DNA of 64,000 nucleotides from an uncultured Verrucomicrobiota bacterium. Its GTDB lineage: Bacteria; Verrucomicrobiota; Verrucomicrobiia; Opitutales; Intestinicryptomonadaceae. Of the stretch, positions 1-9,201 are shown in pieces; position 1 is the stretch's first letter, and every line of letters starts with the position of its first letter. A program made the translations under genes and the position numbers. The stretch is taken from NCBI GenBank assembly GCA_949293415.1, contig CASFDK010000003.1, positions 25,990 through 89,989 on the forward strand, given 5' to 3'. The notes beneath the pieces were generated by a model. The model was given only the letters and a program-made list of their open reading frames with translations. It was not told where the DNA came from and searched no databases.

Positions 1-73
1 CGTCGGCTGAACAAACCGCGCCCGCAAACAGCGCAGCCCCGACAAAGAGTATTACTGGCTTATAAAATTTCAC
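1..73 (-). CDS. 5' end of a secreted protein (partial, runs off the window)
   Basis: Only the first 24 codons are inside the window. Read from a GTG at 73-71 on the minus strand, the frame gives a typical Sec signal peptide: Lys near the N-terminus, then VILFVGAALFAGAV, then a polar CSAD stretch where cleavage or lipidation could occur. A G-rich stretch lies upstream, and an in-frame TTG further upstream is an alternative start. The mature protein is outside the window, so its function cannot be said. The region between this start and the first repeat copy (74-115) shows nothing else. Confidence 0.45.
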   Translation of the reverse strand, partial: MKFYKPVILFVGAALFAGAVCSAD

Positions 74-115
74 ACCCGCAATCTTGCCACCCCCCAATAA
101 AAACGCAAGCCCAAA

Positions 116-260
116 ACAAAGGCGAAGCCCTTGACGCCCGAACTGCGTTCGGGAGTTGTGATACTGCGCGGCAACTATAGCTGCCGCTTTTGTGTATAAG
201 TTCGCATTGGCTTTGCCAATGGCTTCGAATTCTCGAACTTATCTTATTTTTTCCGAAACA
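116..260 (+). repeat. Dispersed hairpin repeat, copy A
   Basis: First of six copies in the window. In order it holds an AAGGCGAAGCCCTTGACG lead, a hairpin CCCGAAC-TGC-GTTCGGG, TTGTGATACT, a palindrome GCGGCAACTATAGCTGCCGC (one A/C mismatch), TTTTGTGTATAAGTTCG, the hairpin CATTGGC-TTT-GCCAATG, then CGAACTTATC closing a stem with the earlier AAGTTCG, and a TTTTTTCCGAAAC end. Copy B follows a few bases later in the same orientation. No plus-strand gene is seen just upstream. Confidence 0.85.
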
Positions 261-265
261 AAATC

Positions 266-431
266 GACAAAGCCGAAGCCCTTGACGGCAGACTGCTACC
301 TGAACGGCGTCGGAAATTCGTTCCTTTCTGTGATGCTTCGGCGCGGCTATAGCCGCGCCTTTTGTGTATAAGTTCGCATTAGCTTTGCCAATGGCTTCGA
401 ATTCTCGAACTTATCTTATTTTTCCCGAAAC
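266..431 (+). repeat. Dispersed hairpin repeat, copy B (compensatory variant)
   Basis: Tandem neighbour of copy A. The central palindrome here is GCGCGGCTATAGCCGCGC. Both arms differ from the GGCAAC/GTTGCC form of the other copies but still pair, with TATAG kept in the centre. The first hairpin is decayed (GGAAATTCGTTCC). The second half (AAGTTCGCATTAGC...GCCAATG...CGAACTT) is nearly identical to copy A. Confidence 0.85.
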
Positions 432-483
432 AGTAGATTCATTTTTCATTACAAAAAAAACGGGGAAGACAGCGGTGTTTCCC

Positions 484-606
484 TCGTTTCGAAAAATACT
501 CGCATAAGTTCGTATGAACAAAGCGATTGAGCGGCGGAAAACCCGCCGCTCAATGCGTTCTTATAAACAAAAAGCGGCAACTATAGTTGCCGCGAAGTAT
601 CACAGA
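484..606 (-). repeat. Dispersed hairpin repeat, copy F (inverted), 3' of the ferredoxin gene
   Basis: This copy is in reverse orientation: read on the minus strand it gives CTGTGATACTTCG, the perfect palindrome CGGCAACTATAGTTGCCG, TATAAGAACGCATTG, then a variant stem GAGCGGCGG...CCGCCGCTC and an end of CGAACTTATGCG...TTTTTCGAAACG. It starts about 10 bp after the stop codon of the minus-strand ferredoxin gene, so it would form the 3' end of that transcript. The GAGCGGCGG variant is shared with copy E. Confidence 0.8.
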
Positions 607-615
607 TATAAAAAA

Positions 616-846
616 CTATTCGCCGTCGTCGCCGATTGCTTGGACGGGGCACGATTCCATTGCCTCCGTGCAAAGAGCCGTGTCGGCATCGCTTGCGGGC
701 TGCTTTGCGACATACGCGCAACCCGTGTCGCTCATTTCGAAAAAGCCTTCCGCCGTGGAATTGCAGAGGGCACAACCGATGCACTGCGAGTCAACATAGA
801 ATTTGCCCGCAACGTTAAATTCATTTTTTTCTGATTTTTCTGCCAT
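616..846 (-). CDS. Single-cluster [4Fe-4S] ferredoxin
   Basis: A 76-aa soluble electron carrier. The cluster ligands are the CIGCALC motif (Cys22, Cys25, Cys28) and Cys66 in the ESCPVQAI motif near the C-terminus, the layout of small Thermotoga-type one-cluster ferredoxins. Cys43 and Cys59 are extra; disulfide pairing is possible but not shown. The ATG at 846 gives a family-like length; a much longer open frame upstream carries no ferredoxin sequence. The redox partner is not evident from the neighbours: a divergent glycosidase gene upstream and a repeat copy downstream. Confidence 0.85.
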   Translation of the reverse strand: MAEKSEKNEFNVAGKFYVDSQCIGCALCNSTAEGFFEMSDTGCAYVAKQPASDADTALCTEAMESCPVQAIGDDGE

Positions 847-989
847 AATGCAGAGACAAGGTAGGCAAAACGCGGTAAACGTCAAGTCTTTTCGACATTT
901 TTTGAGCCGCACAAAATACCTAAACCTGCTTGATAAAAATCTGCTCAAACGTTTGACCCACGCAATGACTACGAAGATGCACATACGAA

Positions 990-1031
990 GGATTGCGGCA
1001 ATCCTCGCCGCCGCAACGCGGCGTTTTTTTT
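990..1031 (+). terminator. Hairpin pair with T-tract in the leader of the glycosidase gene
   Basis: A perfect GGATTGC-G-GCAATCC hairpin (990-1004) is followed by a GC-rich stem CGCCGC...GCGGCG (1006-1023) and eight T residues (1024-1031). This has the form of an intrinsic terminator, yet no plus-strand gene ends before it. It lies 70 bp upstream of the ATG at 1102. It could be an attenuator in a leader RNA or the end of a small RNA. The rest of 847-1101 shows nothing else that I can name. Confidence 0.55.
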
Positions 1032-1101
1032 GCGCCGCAAACATAAGACTTGAAAACGACGACCCCGCGGATATTCCTTTTAAGACGAAAGAAAAATTCA
1101 T

Positions 1102-4100
1102 ATGCAAAACATCATCGCCACAATAACACTGCTTTTGTTCGCCCTCGCGAGCGACCTTTTTGCGGCGCGTCCCGCAGGCGCATATATGGTGGTTCACGGA
1201 ATCGGCGGCGAATGCGCGGCTGTCTCCGAACAAACGCAGCTGCGCGGCAAAAGCGGCTATTACACGGCAATAAGAATCGCCAATCCCGACGACTGGAAAG
1301 AGCTGAAAATCCGCTTCACACCCGAACGAGACGGACTTGCCAATATCGAAATTTTCACGATTCCCGACCAAACCAGACCCGAACCGTCGCCCGTGCTCTT
1401 CGACAACTTCGCCGTCGACGGAAAGCCGCTCGACAACGGCGATTTCGAAAATGGCTACGCATTCTGGCATTTCGGAAACATCTACAAACCGCAAAAATTT
1501 TCGCCGAAAATTCTGTACGGAATCGGCATCGACGAAAGTGCGTGCCTGCGCATTTTCGACCGTGAAAATCTCATACTGAAAAAAGTGCCCGTCCGCGCGA
1601 ACGTACCCGTGGAATTTTCGGTCTGGACAAAGAGCTGCGACGCGCCCGACGGCAACCAAGACACGACAATCGACCTGAAGAAATTCTTCAATACCGACTT
1701 TGTCGCCGCGACATCAATCGACGGCACGCGGAAAACGATGGGAAAGCTCAAGTCGAAAATCGGGCGCACCGACTTCGGCGGGGTAAGTTTCGACATCGCC
1801 GACCCCGCGAAAAACGGCGGCTTGTGCGTAGTAAGCCTGCCCTGCAAGAGCAACGCCGACATATTCGAAAAGAAAATCGAAATAGACCTGTCCAACAAGG
1901 CGGTCGGCGGACGTTACCTCTACCTGCTCCACACCGCGACCGACCCCGACAACACAAACGACCTAAACCTCGGCGAAGTCGTCGTCGAAACATTCGACGG
2001 CTTCGAGACGCGCCCTACGTTCATCCAAAACGGCAGAAACATCTCCGACTGTTGGAAGCCCGAGTACCCCGACAACTGCCGACGCGTCTATATCGCCTCG
2101 AAGAAGCGCAAGACGGGAGCGCTGTTTTTGACGCGGATAAAGTTGCCGCCGAAACGGATAAAGTCGGTAAAAATAAGGTGCTACGCAACGCGCTTCTGGA
2201 GCATATTCGGCGCGACGGTATCGGACAAGGAGGCGGAAATATCGAACGCGTTCGCGCCCGATATGAAATTCTGGGCGAAAGCCGACATTCCCGAAGACCT
2301 CGAAATCGTCGAAAATTCCGCGCTCGACCTCTCGCCGTTCCTGTCTACGGGCACTCCCGCAGGCAAATTCGGCCGCGTCGCGATTTCGGAACGCGGAACG
2401 CTGTGCTTCGAGAAAAAGCCGCAGGACGACATCCGTTTCAAATCGTTCGGTCTGAACGGCGTTGTCGACGAACTCCTCGAGCTCGACTCCGACATTCCCA
2501 AAGCAAAGGAGCTTGCCGCCCGCTACGCAAAGCTCGTGCGCCTCAACGGCTACAACCTCGTGCGCATAAAATTCGACAACCTCAAAAAGCACACGGAGCG
2601 CGACCGCCGCGCCGCCCGCTACGAAATAATCGACTATCTTTTTTCCGAATTCAAAAAGAACGGCGTCTACGTATACCTGCCGCTTGCGTGGTACGACCTC
2701 GGCACGAAAGACTACATCCGCAACAGGCACGACGAACTCAAGATGAAAGTAATGCTCGGCTACCCCGAAGCCCGCGCCGCTTGGCGCGAAACCGCCCTAG
2801 AACAGCTCGAGCACTTCAACAAATACACAAACCTCAAGTGGAAGGACGACCCCGTGATTCTGTCGGTCGAGCTTTACAACGAGTTCTGCCTTGCAATGGA
2901 CAGGTTCGACAAAATGCCCCCCCTGCTCCAAGCCGATGTCCGTAAACGCTGGGGCACGTGGCTAGAGAAACGCTACGGCGGCGACATCGAGAAGCTGCGC
3001 AGCTTCCACAAAACACTGCTGATGTTCGCCAACATTAAAGTGGAAAAATTCGAAGACGCGGGAATCGGCTTCCGCAACCCCGACTGGCTCAGATTCATCA
3101 AGGAACTCGACGACGCGTTTATGGACGACTGCGTAAAACTCGTGCGCGGCACGGGCTACAAGGGGATAATTTCGCAGGGCAATATGGTCAAAACCCCCGC
3201 GTGGAACGCCCTGCGCAGCCGCATAACCGACCTCGTAATCTGCAACACCTACTTCGCCCATCCGTGGAAAAGTACGCCCGTTTTGTACACCGAAGACCTG
3301 TGCCCGCAGGAAAGCTCGTTCGGCGAAACGCTCTCGAACTGGACGACGAGCGCGGCGATGCGCCTGCACGACCGCCCCTTTGCGATAACCGAATACAACC
3401 ACTGCTACTGGAACAAATACCGCTACGAGTTCGGAGTGGGCTTCCCCGCCTACTCCGCATTCCAGAATTTTTCGTTTCTGACGCTCCACGCCGACGCGGT
3501 GGCAATGGGACGCTTTCCGCACATTATGCTGCCCTTCGAGACGCGCTGTGCCCCGATTTCGCGCGCCAACGAAGTTTTGTCGTCGGCATTTTTCGTGCGC
3601 GGCGACGTAAAGCTCGCCGCCAAAAAAGTGCGCGTTAAATACCCGCAAAAGTATCTCGAATCGGACGATGCGTTCAAGGGCTTCGGAATCGAACAAACGC
3701 GCATCGCCCTGCTGACGGGCTACGCCGCGCAAATAGATTCGGGAACAAAGCCCGAAGCGGTGCGCGCCGTAAAGACAACCCGCGCCGACCTCGAAATTCT
3801 GCCGGTCGGAAGCTCGTCAATCGAAAGCCGCGCGTGGTTCCAACGGCTCAATCCCGACGGCTCGAAAGGCTTCGATATGGCCGCATTCGAAAAAACCTTG
3901 CGCCAAAGAAAAATCCTGCCGCCCGACAACATCACAGACACCGCAAACGGCGTCTACCAAACCGACACAAAGCAGATAACGCTCGACACCGCCGCGCGTT
4001 CGTGTCTTGTCGCGACCGATTTTTCCGCCGCCGCCGCAATGGAAAAGCCGAGGAAGGCAAAGCTCGGCGCGTTCGAAATAAATTCCCTCTCGTGCGCGGG

Positions 4101-4449
4101 CACGCTTGCGATAGTGTCGCTCGACGGCAAAAAGCTGGCCGACTCAAAACATATGCTTTTGATATTCTCGACAGCCGAACGCAACAAGGGGTCGAAGTTT
4201 TCGAAAAGCGGCACAATGCGTTTCATTCTCCGCGAAGAGCCGCCGATTCTCTTGGCAAAGGGCGAATTTTCGGCGACGCTCGCAACGAATGCGGGCGGAA
4301 AATTCGCAATGTACCCCCTTGCCCTCAACGGACAGCGGCGCGAAAAAATCGCCCTCGAAACCGAAAACGGTAGGTTGAAGCTCGACGCAAAAAACTACGG
4401 CTACGAAAACGGCGCGGTTGTAATGTTCGAAATCGCCGCCGAAAACTGA
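1102..4449 (+). CDS. Large secreted glycosidase-like protein (clan GH-A fold suspected)
   Basis: An 1115-aa protein with a Sec signal peptide (hydrophobic TITLLLFALASDLFA, about residues 6-21). Residues 25-430 look like beta-rich carbohydrate-binding or accessory domains. Residues about 450-800 resemble a GH5/GH42-like TIM barrel, with NLVRIKFDN, an acid/base-like Glu594 in VELYNEF and a nucleophile-like Glu764 in AITEYNHCYW. The C-terminal 300 residues look like a beta-sandwich. It probably acts on a polysaccharide or glycoside outside the cytoplasm; the substrate cannot be read from sequence. It stands alone between a leader hairpin and a strong terminator. The clan assignment is an inference from motifs. 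Confidence 0.7.
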   Translation: MQNIIATITLLLFALASDLFAARPAGAYMVVHGIGGECAAVSEQTQLRGKSGYYTAIRIANPDDWKELKIRFTPERDGLANIEIFTIPDQTRPEPSPVLFDNFAVDGKPLDNGDFENGYAFWHFGNIYKPQKFSPKILYGIGIDESACLRIFDRENLILKKVPVRANVPVEFSVWTKSCDAPDGNQDTTIDLKKFFNTDFVAATSIDGTRKTMGKLKSKIGRTDFGGVSFDIADPAKNGGLCVVSLPCKSNADIFEKKIEIDLSNKAVGGRYLYLLHTATDPDNTNDLNLGEVVVETFDGFETRPTFIQNGRNISDCWKPEYPDNCRRVYIASKKRKTGALFLTRIKLPPKRIKSVKIRCYATRFWSIFGATVSDKEAEISNAFAPDMKFWAKADIPEDLEIVENSALDLSPFLSTGTPAGKFGRVAISERGTLCFEKKPQDDIRFKSFGLNGVVDELLELDSDIPKAKELAARYAKLVRLNGYNLVRIKFDNLKKHTERDRRAARYEIIDYLFSEFKKNGVYVYLPLAWYDLGTKDYIRNRHDELKMKVMLGYPEARAAWRETALEQLEHFNKYTNLKWKDDPVILSVELYNEFCLAMDRFDKMPPLLQADVRKRWGTWLEKRYGGDIEKLRSFHKTLLMFANIKVEKFEDAGIGFRNPDWLRFIKELDDAFMDDCVKLVRGTGYKGIISQGNMVKTPAWNALRSRITDLVICNTYFAHPWKSTPVLYTEDLCPQESSFGETLSNWTTSAAMRLHDRPFAITEYNHCYWNKYRYEFGVGFPAYSAFQNFSFLTLHADAVAMGRFPHIMLPFETRCAPISRANEVLSSAFFVRGDVKLAAKKVRVKYPQKYLESDDAFKGFGIEQTRIALLTGYAAQIDSGTKPEAVRAVKTTRADLEILPVGSSSIESRAWFQRLNPDGSKGFDMAAFEKTLRQRKILPPDNITDTANGVYQTDTKQITLDTAARSCLVATDFSAAAAMEKPRKAKLGAFEINSLSCAGTLAIVSLDGKKLADSKHMLLIFSTAERNKGSKFSKSGTMRFILREEPPILLAKGEFSATLATNAGGKFAMYPLALNGQRREKIALETENGRLKLDAKNYGYENGAVVMFEIAAEN

Positions 4450-4470
4450 AGCGTCCCCTAAATCCGAAAA

Positions 4471-4512
4471 CAAAAAACCCGCGCGGAATTTTCCCGCGCG
4501 GGTTTTTGTTTT
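4471..4512. terminator. Bidirectional intrinsic terminator
   Basis: Stem CCCGCGCGG...CCGCGCGGG with AAAAAA on the left and TTTTTGTTTT on the right. It serves both the glycosidase gene (plus) and the convergent efflux operon (minus). Confidence 0.9.
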
Positions 4513-4526
4513 GAATGCGTTGCGGA

Positions 4527-6032
4527 CTACTTCGCCGCGCTTTCGTAGTCGGCGTTCGACTCGTAGATTGCGGGCTTTAGGTCGTTGCGAACGTCGTCGG
4601 AATCCTCCTTCGGAAGCTCCCAACCGCCGCCGATTGCCGCGATGAAATCGACGCACGCGCGGAATCTGTCGCCGCGTATGCTGATTTGCGTACGCTCGTT
4701 TGCCAACGCCAAACGCGACGCGTCGCTGACCGAGAAGTAGTCGACGAAGCCGAGGTCGTACTGCTTGCGCGTAAGCTCGTAGACCTTGATCGAAGCCTTC
4801 GTAACGTCGGAACGCTTGATGTATTCCTCCTTCAGGTTCTTGACCGAAGACATCGCGTTTTCCACTTCGCCGATTGCCGAAAGAACCGTCGCCTTGTAGT
4901 TTTCGAGCGTTTCCTTGTGCGCGGCAAGGGCAACCTGCTTTTGCGCGTAGATGCGCCCCGCTTGGAAAATCGGGATGTAGATTTGCGGGCTGATACCCCA
5001 CGCAAAACTGCTTGCGTTTATGAGCTTGTCGATTTTGTTTGCCGAAAGTTCGGTGTTTGCGGTAATCGAAATGGTCGGGAAGTACGCCGCGTGCGCCGCG
5101 CCGATTCTCGCGTTTGCCGCGTAGACTTCGCGCTCGGCGGCGGCGATGTCGGGACGGCGTTCGAGCAGCTGCGAAGGCACCGCGTCGGGCAGCTTCGGCA
5201 GAACGTCGCCGAGCGGCGCGTCGTCAAGAACGAGCTTCGAGGGCGTCGTACCCACGAGTATCGCGATGTTGTTGCGGGCGGTGTCAATCGATTTTCTGAC
5301 GGCGGCCAGCTGCGCTGCCGCCTCCGCCTCCTGCTGGATTGCGCGCTGCAAGTCGAGGTCGCTTGCGAAGTCGAGCTTTACGCGGTCGGAAATGAGCTTG
5401 GTCTGCTCTTTGCGGACTTCGAGCGTGCGCACGAGCAAATCGACTTCCGAGTAGTACTGCCTAATCAAAAAATAGGTCTTTGCAACCTGCGCCTGCATCG
5501 AAAGGATTAGGCTGTTGTACGCGTCGTACGTAGCCTGCGCCGTTGCGATGTCCGATTCGATTATGCTCATCACGCGCCCGAACAAGTCCAAATCCCACGT
5601 CATACCAAGACCCGTCGTCCACTTGTCGTAGTTGGAGTACGGGGTGGTGAGATTTTTGGATGTCGCCGTGCGCAGGAACGACGCATTGCCGTTCATCTGC
5701 GGATAGAGCTGGGCTTCGTCCATACGCGCGTTCTGGCGCGCCTGTTCGACCCTGTAGAACGCCGCCTTGAGCGACGGATTGTTTTTTTTGCACTGCCCGA
5801 GAAGAGAGTCAAGGACGGGGTCGTTGAAGATTTTCCACCAGTCGCCCTTTGGGAGCGATTCGGCGGGAGTCGCCTCTTTCCACAAGCCTTCGTCGCGGTA
5901 GAAGTGCTTTTCGTTGAGGTCTTCCTTGGCGATATCTGCCGTGGGCGGAACGTAGTCGGGCCCGACCATGCAGCCGCAGAGCGCGAACGCCGCAGCCGAG
6001 AAGACAAAGTTGTAAATTCCTCTTTTCATCAT
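4527..6032 (-). CDS. RND efflux outer-membrane factor (NodT/OprM type lipoprotein)
   Basis: A 501-aa TolC-like outer-membrane channel subunit. The N-terminus MMKRGIYNF...AAAFALCGCMVGPDY has a lipobox (LCGC) and the GPDY motif typical of this family. The rest has the two internally repeated OEP helical-hairpin regions (for example YRVEQARQNARMDEA and VEQ-like LAAHKETLENYKATV). The start at 6032 is chosen because it lies directly after the stop of the pump gene (6034); the frame is open further upstream but overlaps that gene. It is the last gene of the tetR-adaptor-pump-channel operon and ends at the terminator at 4471-4512. Confidence 0.92.
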   Translation of the reverse strand: MMKRGIYNFVFSAAAFALCGCMVGPDYVPPTADIAKEDLNEKHFYRDEGLWKEATPAESLPKGDWWKIFNDPVLDSLLGQCKKNNPSLKAAFYRVEQARQNARMDEAQLYPQMNGNASFLRTATSKNLTTPYSNYDKWTTGLGMTWDLDLFGRVMSIIESDIATAQATYDAYNSLILSMQAQVAKTYFLIRQYYSEVDLLVRTLEVRKEQTKLISDRVKLDFASDLDLQRAIQQEAEAAAQLAAVRKSIDTARNNIAILVGTTPSKLVLDDAPLGDVLPKLPDAVPSQLLERRPDIAAAEREVYAANARIGAAHAAYFPTISITANTELSANKIDKLINASSFAWGISPQIYIPIFQAGRIYAQKQVALAAHKETLENYKATVLSAIGEVENAMSSVKNLKEEYIKRSDVTKASIKVYELTRKQYDLGFVDYFSVSDASRLALANERTQISIRGDRFRACVDFIAAIGGGWELPKEDSDDVRNDLKPAIYESNADYESAAK

Positions 6033-6033
6033 A

Positions 6034-9000
6034 TTATGCCTGTTTTTTCGAAAATTTCCTGCGGATAACATAAAAGAAAATCGGGGTGAAAACCAAGCCG
6101 AAAATCGTCACGCCCAGCATTCCGAAGAACACCGACGTGCCGAGAGCCTGTCTGAGTTCCGAACCCGACCCCTCCGCAAACGCGAGCGGAACCACGCCCA
6201 AGATGAACGCAAACGACGTCATCAGAATCGGGCGCAGTCTGTTGCGCGAAGCCATACTTACCGCGTGTATTACGTCCTCGCCCTTCTCCTGACGCTGTTT
6301 TGCGAACTCGACAATCAGAATCGCGTTCTTGCACGCCAAGCCGATTAGCACGACGAACCCGATTTGCGTCATAATGTTGTTGTCCATTCCCCTGAACTGC
6401 ACGCCCGATATCGCGAACAACAGAACAAGCGGAACGACCAGAATAACCGCCAGCGGCAGAGTCCAGCTTTCGTAAAGAGCCGAGAGCAGCAGGAACACGA
6501 ACAGCACGCAAACCGCAAAGATTACGATTGCCGTGTTGCCGACGCGTTTTTCCTGAAAAGCCAAGTCCGTCCAGTCTATGCCCATACCCGCGGGAAGCGT
6601 TTCGGCGGCGACCTCCTCGATTGCCGCCATCGCCTGCCCCGTACTGTATCCGGGGGCTACGTTGCCCATAACCTCCGCCGACGGGTACAGATTGTATCTG
6701 CCTACGCGGTCGGGGCCTATCGTGCGCCTGATTTTCGCAACCGAACCGAGCGGAACGTTCACGCCGCGCACGTTGGGCACTTTCATATTATAGATGTCTT
6801 CTATGCCGCTGCGCTGCGTGCTCTGCGCCTGCGCCATAACGCGGTATACGCGGTTGAGGATGTTGAAGTCGTTGACGTACACCGAACCCATATTGAACTG
6901 CATCGTGTTGAAAATCGACGAAATCGGAACATTGAGCTTTTGAGCGCGTTCGCGGTCGATGTCAACATAGAGCTGCGGCGAGGACACGCGGTATGTCGTG
7001 AACGCAAGCGAGATTTCCGGACGCTGCATAGCCTTTGCCGCAATCAGACGCGTGTACTTTTCGACATCCGAAATGCCGAGCCCCACCTTGTCCTGAACCA
7101 TAGCCTTGAAGTCGCCGCCCATGCCGATACCGTTGACTGCGGGCGGAGTCAGAACGAACGTCGACGCCTCGGGAACTTCCTTTTGCAGAATGCCCGAAAC
7201 CTGCGCAATGATCTTGTCGAGCGTCACCCCCTGCTTTATTCGGCTGTCCTTCGGGGTAAGTTTTACAAATATCGCGCCCGCGTTCGACGACTTTGAGAAG
7301 CTTGCGCCGTTCAAGCCCGCAACGCACATAAAGTCCTCGATACCCTTTACGTCCTTGAGCAAATTCTGGATTTTTTCGAGAACCTTGTCCGTGTGCGCAA
7401 GCGAAACGCCGTCGGGCAGCTGCGCCGTTACGAATATGTAGCCCGTATCCTGTTTGGGAATAAAGCCCTTCGGGGTGTCCTCGAAAAGGTGCACCGTAAG
7501 AGCCAGCAGTCCCGCGTACAAAGCCAGAAATACAAACGAGACCCTGACGATTTTCGCGACGAACCTTCCGTATTTGTCGGCTACCCATTCAAAACAGGCG
7601 TTGAAGCCCCTGAAAAACCAACCGAAAAGCGCATTCCAAATGCGCGTGAAGAGGTCGGGCTTGTCGTGGTGGCGGAGCATAATGGCGCAAAGCGCGGGCG
7701 AGAGCGTCAGCGAAACCACGCCCGAAAGGACAGTGGAAACGGCGATTGTCAACGCGAACTGCCTGTAGAACTGACCCGAAATGCCCTCGATAAACGCCGT
7801 CGGAATGAACACGCTCGAGAGCACGAGCACGATTGCTATAAGCGCGCCCTGAACCTGAGTCATCGCCTTTTTCGTCGCCTCCTTTGCGTCGAGGCCGTCG
7901 CGCATATTACGCTCTACGTTTTCGACAACGACGATTGCGTCGTCGACGACAATGCCGATTGCCAGCACCAAACCGAACAGCGAAAGGTTGTTAATCGAGA
8001 ACCCGAAAAGGTACATAAAGAAGAACGTACCCACAAGCGAAACGGGAATCGCAAAAAGCGGAATAACCGCAGCCCGCCAGTTTTGAAGGAATAGCATCAT
8101 CACGAAGACGACCAGCAGCACCGCCTCGAAAATCGTGTGGTAAACGGCGGAAACCGAAGAGCGGATATACTCGGTGTTGTCGAGCGTTACCTTGTAGGCT
8201 ACGCCCACGGGGAATTCCCTCGCCATTTCGTCGAGAGCCTTGTAGATGTTGTCCACCGTGTTGATGCCGTTCGTTCCGGGGAGCTGGTAGATGCCCATAC
8301 CCACGCACGGCATGCCGTTCATATACGATTCGTCGGCATAGGTGTACGAGCCAAGTTCGATTGTCGCAACGTCCTTGAGCAGTACAGTCTTGCCGTCGGG
8401 CGTATACTTGATGATGATGTTTTCGAACTCTTCGGGCGAAACCAGACGTCCCTGCGTGTTGATGATAAGCTCGTGCGCTACGTCGGGATTTGCGAGCGGC
8501 GGCTGGTTGAGCTTGCCCGCCGCAACCTGCTTGTTCTGTTCGCGCAACGCCGAAACGACCTGCGAGGCGTTCATATTGAAGTGCGAAAGCCTGTCGGTGT
8601 TGAGCCACACGCGCATACTGTATTCGCGCTTGCCGAAAATGTTAACGTCGCTTACGCCGTAGATGCGCGAGAGCCTGTCGACCATCTGCGTGATTGCATA
8701 GTTGGTCAGATAGAGTTTGTCGCGGCTGCTGTCGGGCGAATAGAGGTTGCAGACAAGCAGCATGTCGGGCGACTTTTTCTTGACGACAACGCCGATGTTG
8801 CGCACGTCGTCGGGCAGACGCGGAGTAGCCATCGAGACGCGGTTTTGAACCTGAACCTGCGCAACGTCGATGTTCGTGCCGAGTTCGAAAGTTACCGTAA
8901 TCGAGCACGAGCCGTCGGCGTTGCACTGGCTCGACATATACATCATATTTTCGACGCCGTTGATTTCCTGTTCGAGCGGCGCGACAACCGTGTCCATCAG

Positions 9001-9174
9001 AATCTCTGGAGACGCCCCGGGATAGCTTGTGGAAACCGAAACCTGCGGCGGAACTACGTCGGGATACTGGGTTACGGGAAGCCTGAAATATCCCACCACG
9101 CCGATTAGCGTGATGAGAATCGATATGACCGCCGCGAAAATGGGTCGGTCGATGAAGAAGTGCGAAAATTTCAT
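6034..9174 (-). CDS. RND multidrug efflux transporter, HAE1 family (AcrB/MexB-like)
   Basis: A 1046-aa inner-membrane proton-driven pump, full family length. It begins MKFSHFFIDRPIFAAVISI, as HAE1 pumps do. It shows the PGASPE motif of the N-terminal periplasmic loop, the proton-relay Asp pair in GIVVDDAIVVVENVER (about residue 410), the GFIPKQDTGYIF motif after TM7 and a second membrane half ending in FYVIRRKF. Substrates are likely hydrophobic drugs, bile salts or detergents. Gene order with adaptor and channel is the classic tripartite arrangement; a 27-bp gap separates it from the adaptor gene upstream. Confidence 0.97.
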   Translation of the reverse strand: MKFSHFFIDRPIFAAVISILITLIGVVGYFRLPVTQYPDVVPPQVSVSTSYPGASPEILMDTVVAPLEQEINGVENMMYMSSQCNADGSCSITVTFELGTNIDVAQVQVQNRVSMATPRLPDDVRNIGVVVKKKSPDMLLVCNLYSPDSSRDKLYLTNYAITQMVDRLSRIYGVSDVNIFGKREYSMRVWLNTDRLSHFNMNASQVVSALREQNKQVAAGKLNQPPLANPDVAHELIINTQGRLVSPEEFENIIIKYTPDGKTVLLKDVATIELGSYTYADESYMNGMPCVGMGIYQLPGTNGINTVDNIYKALDEMAREFPVGVAYKVTLDNTEYIRSSVSAVYHTIFEAVLLVVFVMMLFLQNWRAAVIPLFAIPVSLVGTFFFMYLFGFSINNLSLFGLVLAIGIVVDDAIVVVENVERNMRDGLDAKEATKKAMTQVQGALIAIVLVLSSVFIPTAFIEGISGQFYRQFALTIAVSTVLSGVVSLTLSPALCAIMLRHHDKPDLFTRIWNALFGWFFRGFNACFEWVADKYGRFVAKIVRVSFVFLALYAGLLALTVHLFEDTPKGFIPKQDTGYIFVTAQLPDGVSLAHTDKVLEKIQNLLKDVKGIEDFMCVAGLNGASFSKSSNAGAIFVKLTPKDSRIKQGVTLDKIIAQVSGILQKEVPEASTFVLTPPAVNGIGMGGDFKAMVQDKVGLGISDVEKYTRLIAAKAMQRPEISLAFTTYRVSSPQLYVDIDRERAQKLNVPISSIFNTMQFNMGSVYVNDFNILNRVYRVMAQAQSTQRSGIEDIYNMKVPNVRGVNVPLGSVAKIRRTIGPDRVGRYNLYPSAEVMGNVAPGYSTGQAMAAIEEVAAETLPAGMGIDWTDLAFQEKRVGNTAIVIFAVCVLFVFLLLSALYESWTLPLAVILVVPLVLLFAISGVQFRGMDNNIMTQIGFVVLIGLACKNAILIVEFAKQRQEKGEDVIHAVSMASRNRLRPILMTSFAFILGVVPLAFAEGSGSELRQALGTSVFFGMLGVTIFGLVFTPIFFYVIRRKFSKKQA

Positions 9175-9201
9175 TTCAAAACCTGCCTTTCAACGGGCGA
9201 T

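Noticed and set aside
514..834. A 106-codon plus-strand frame starting in repeat copy F
   Set aside because: It runs antisense through the ferredoxin gene and its product matches nothing I know.
616..1659. A 347-codon minus-strand open frame ending in the ferredoxin
   Set aside because: Only the last 76 codons resemble a protein family. The upstream part lies antisense to the glycosidase gene and its leader.
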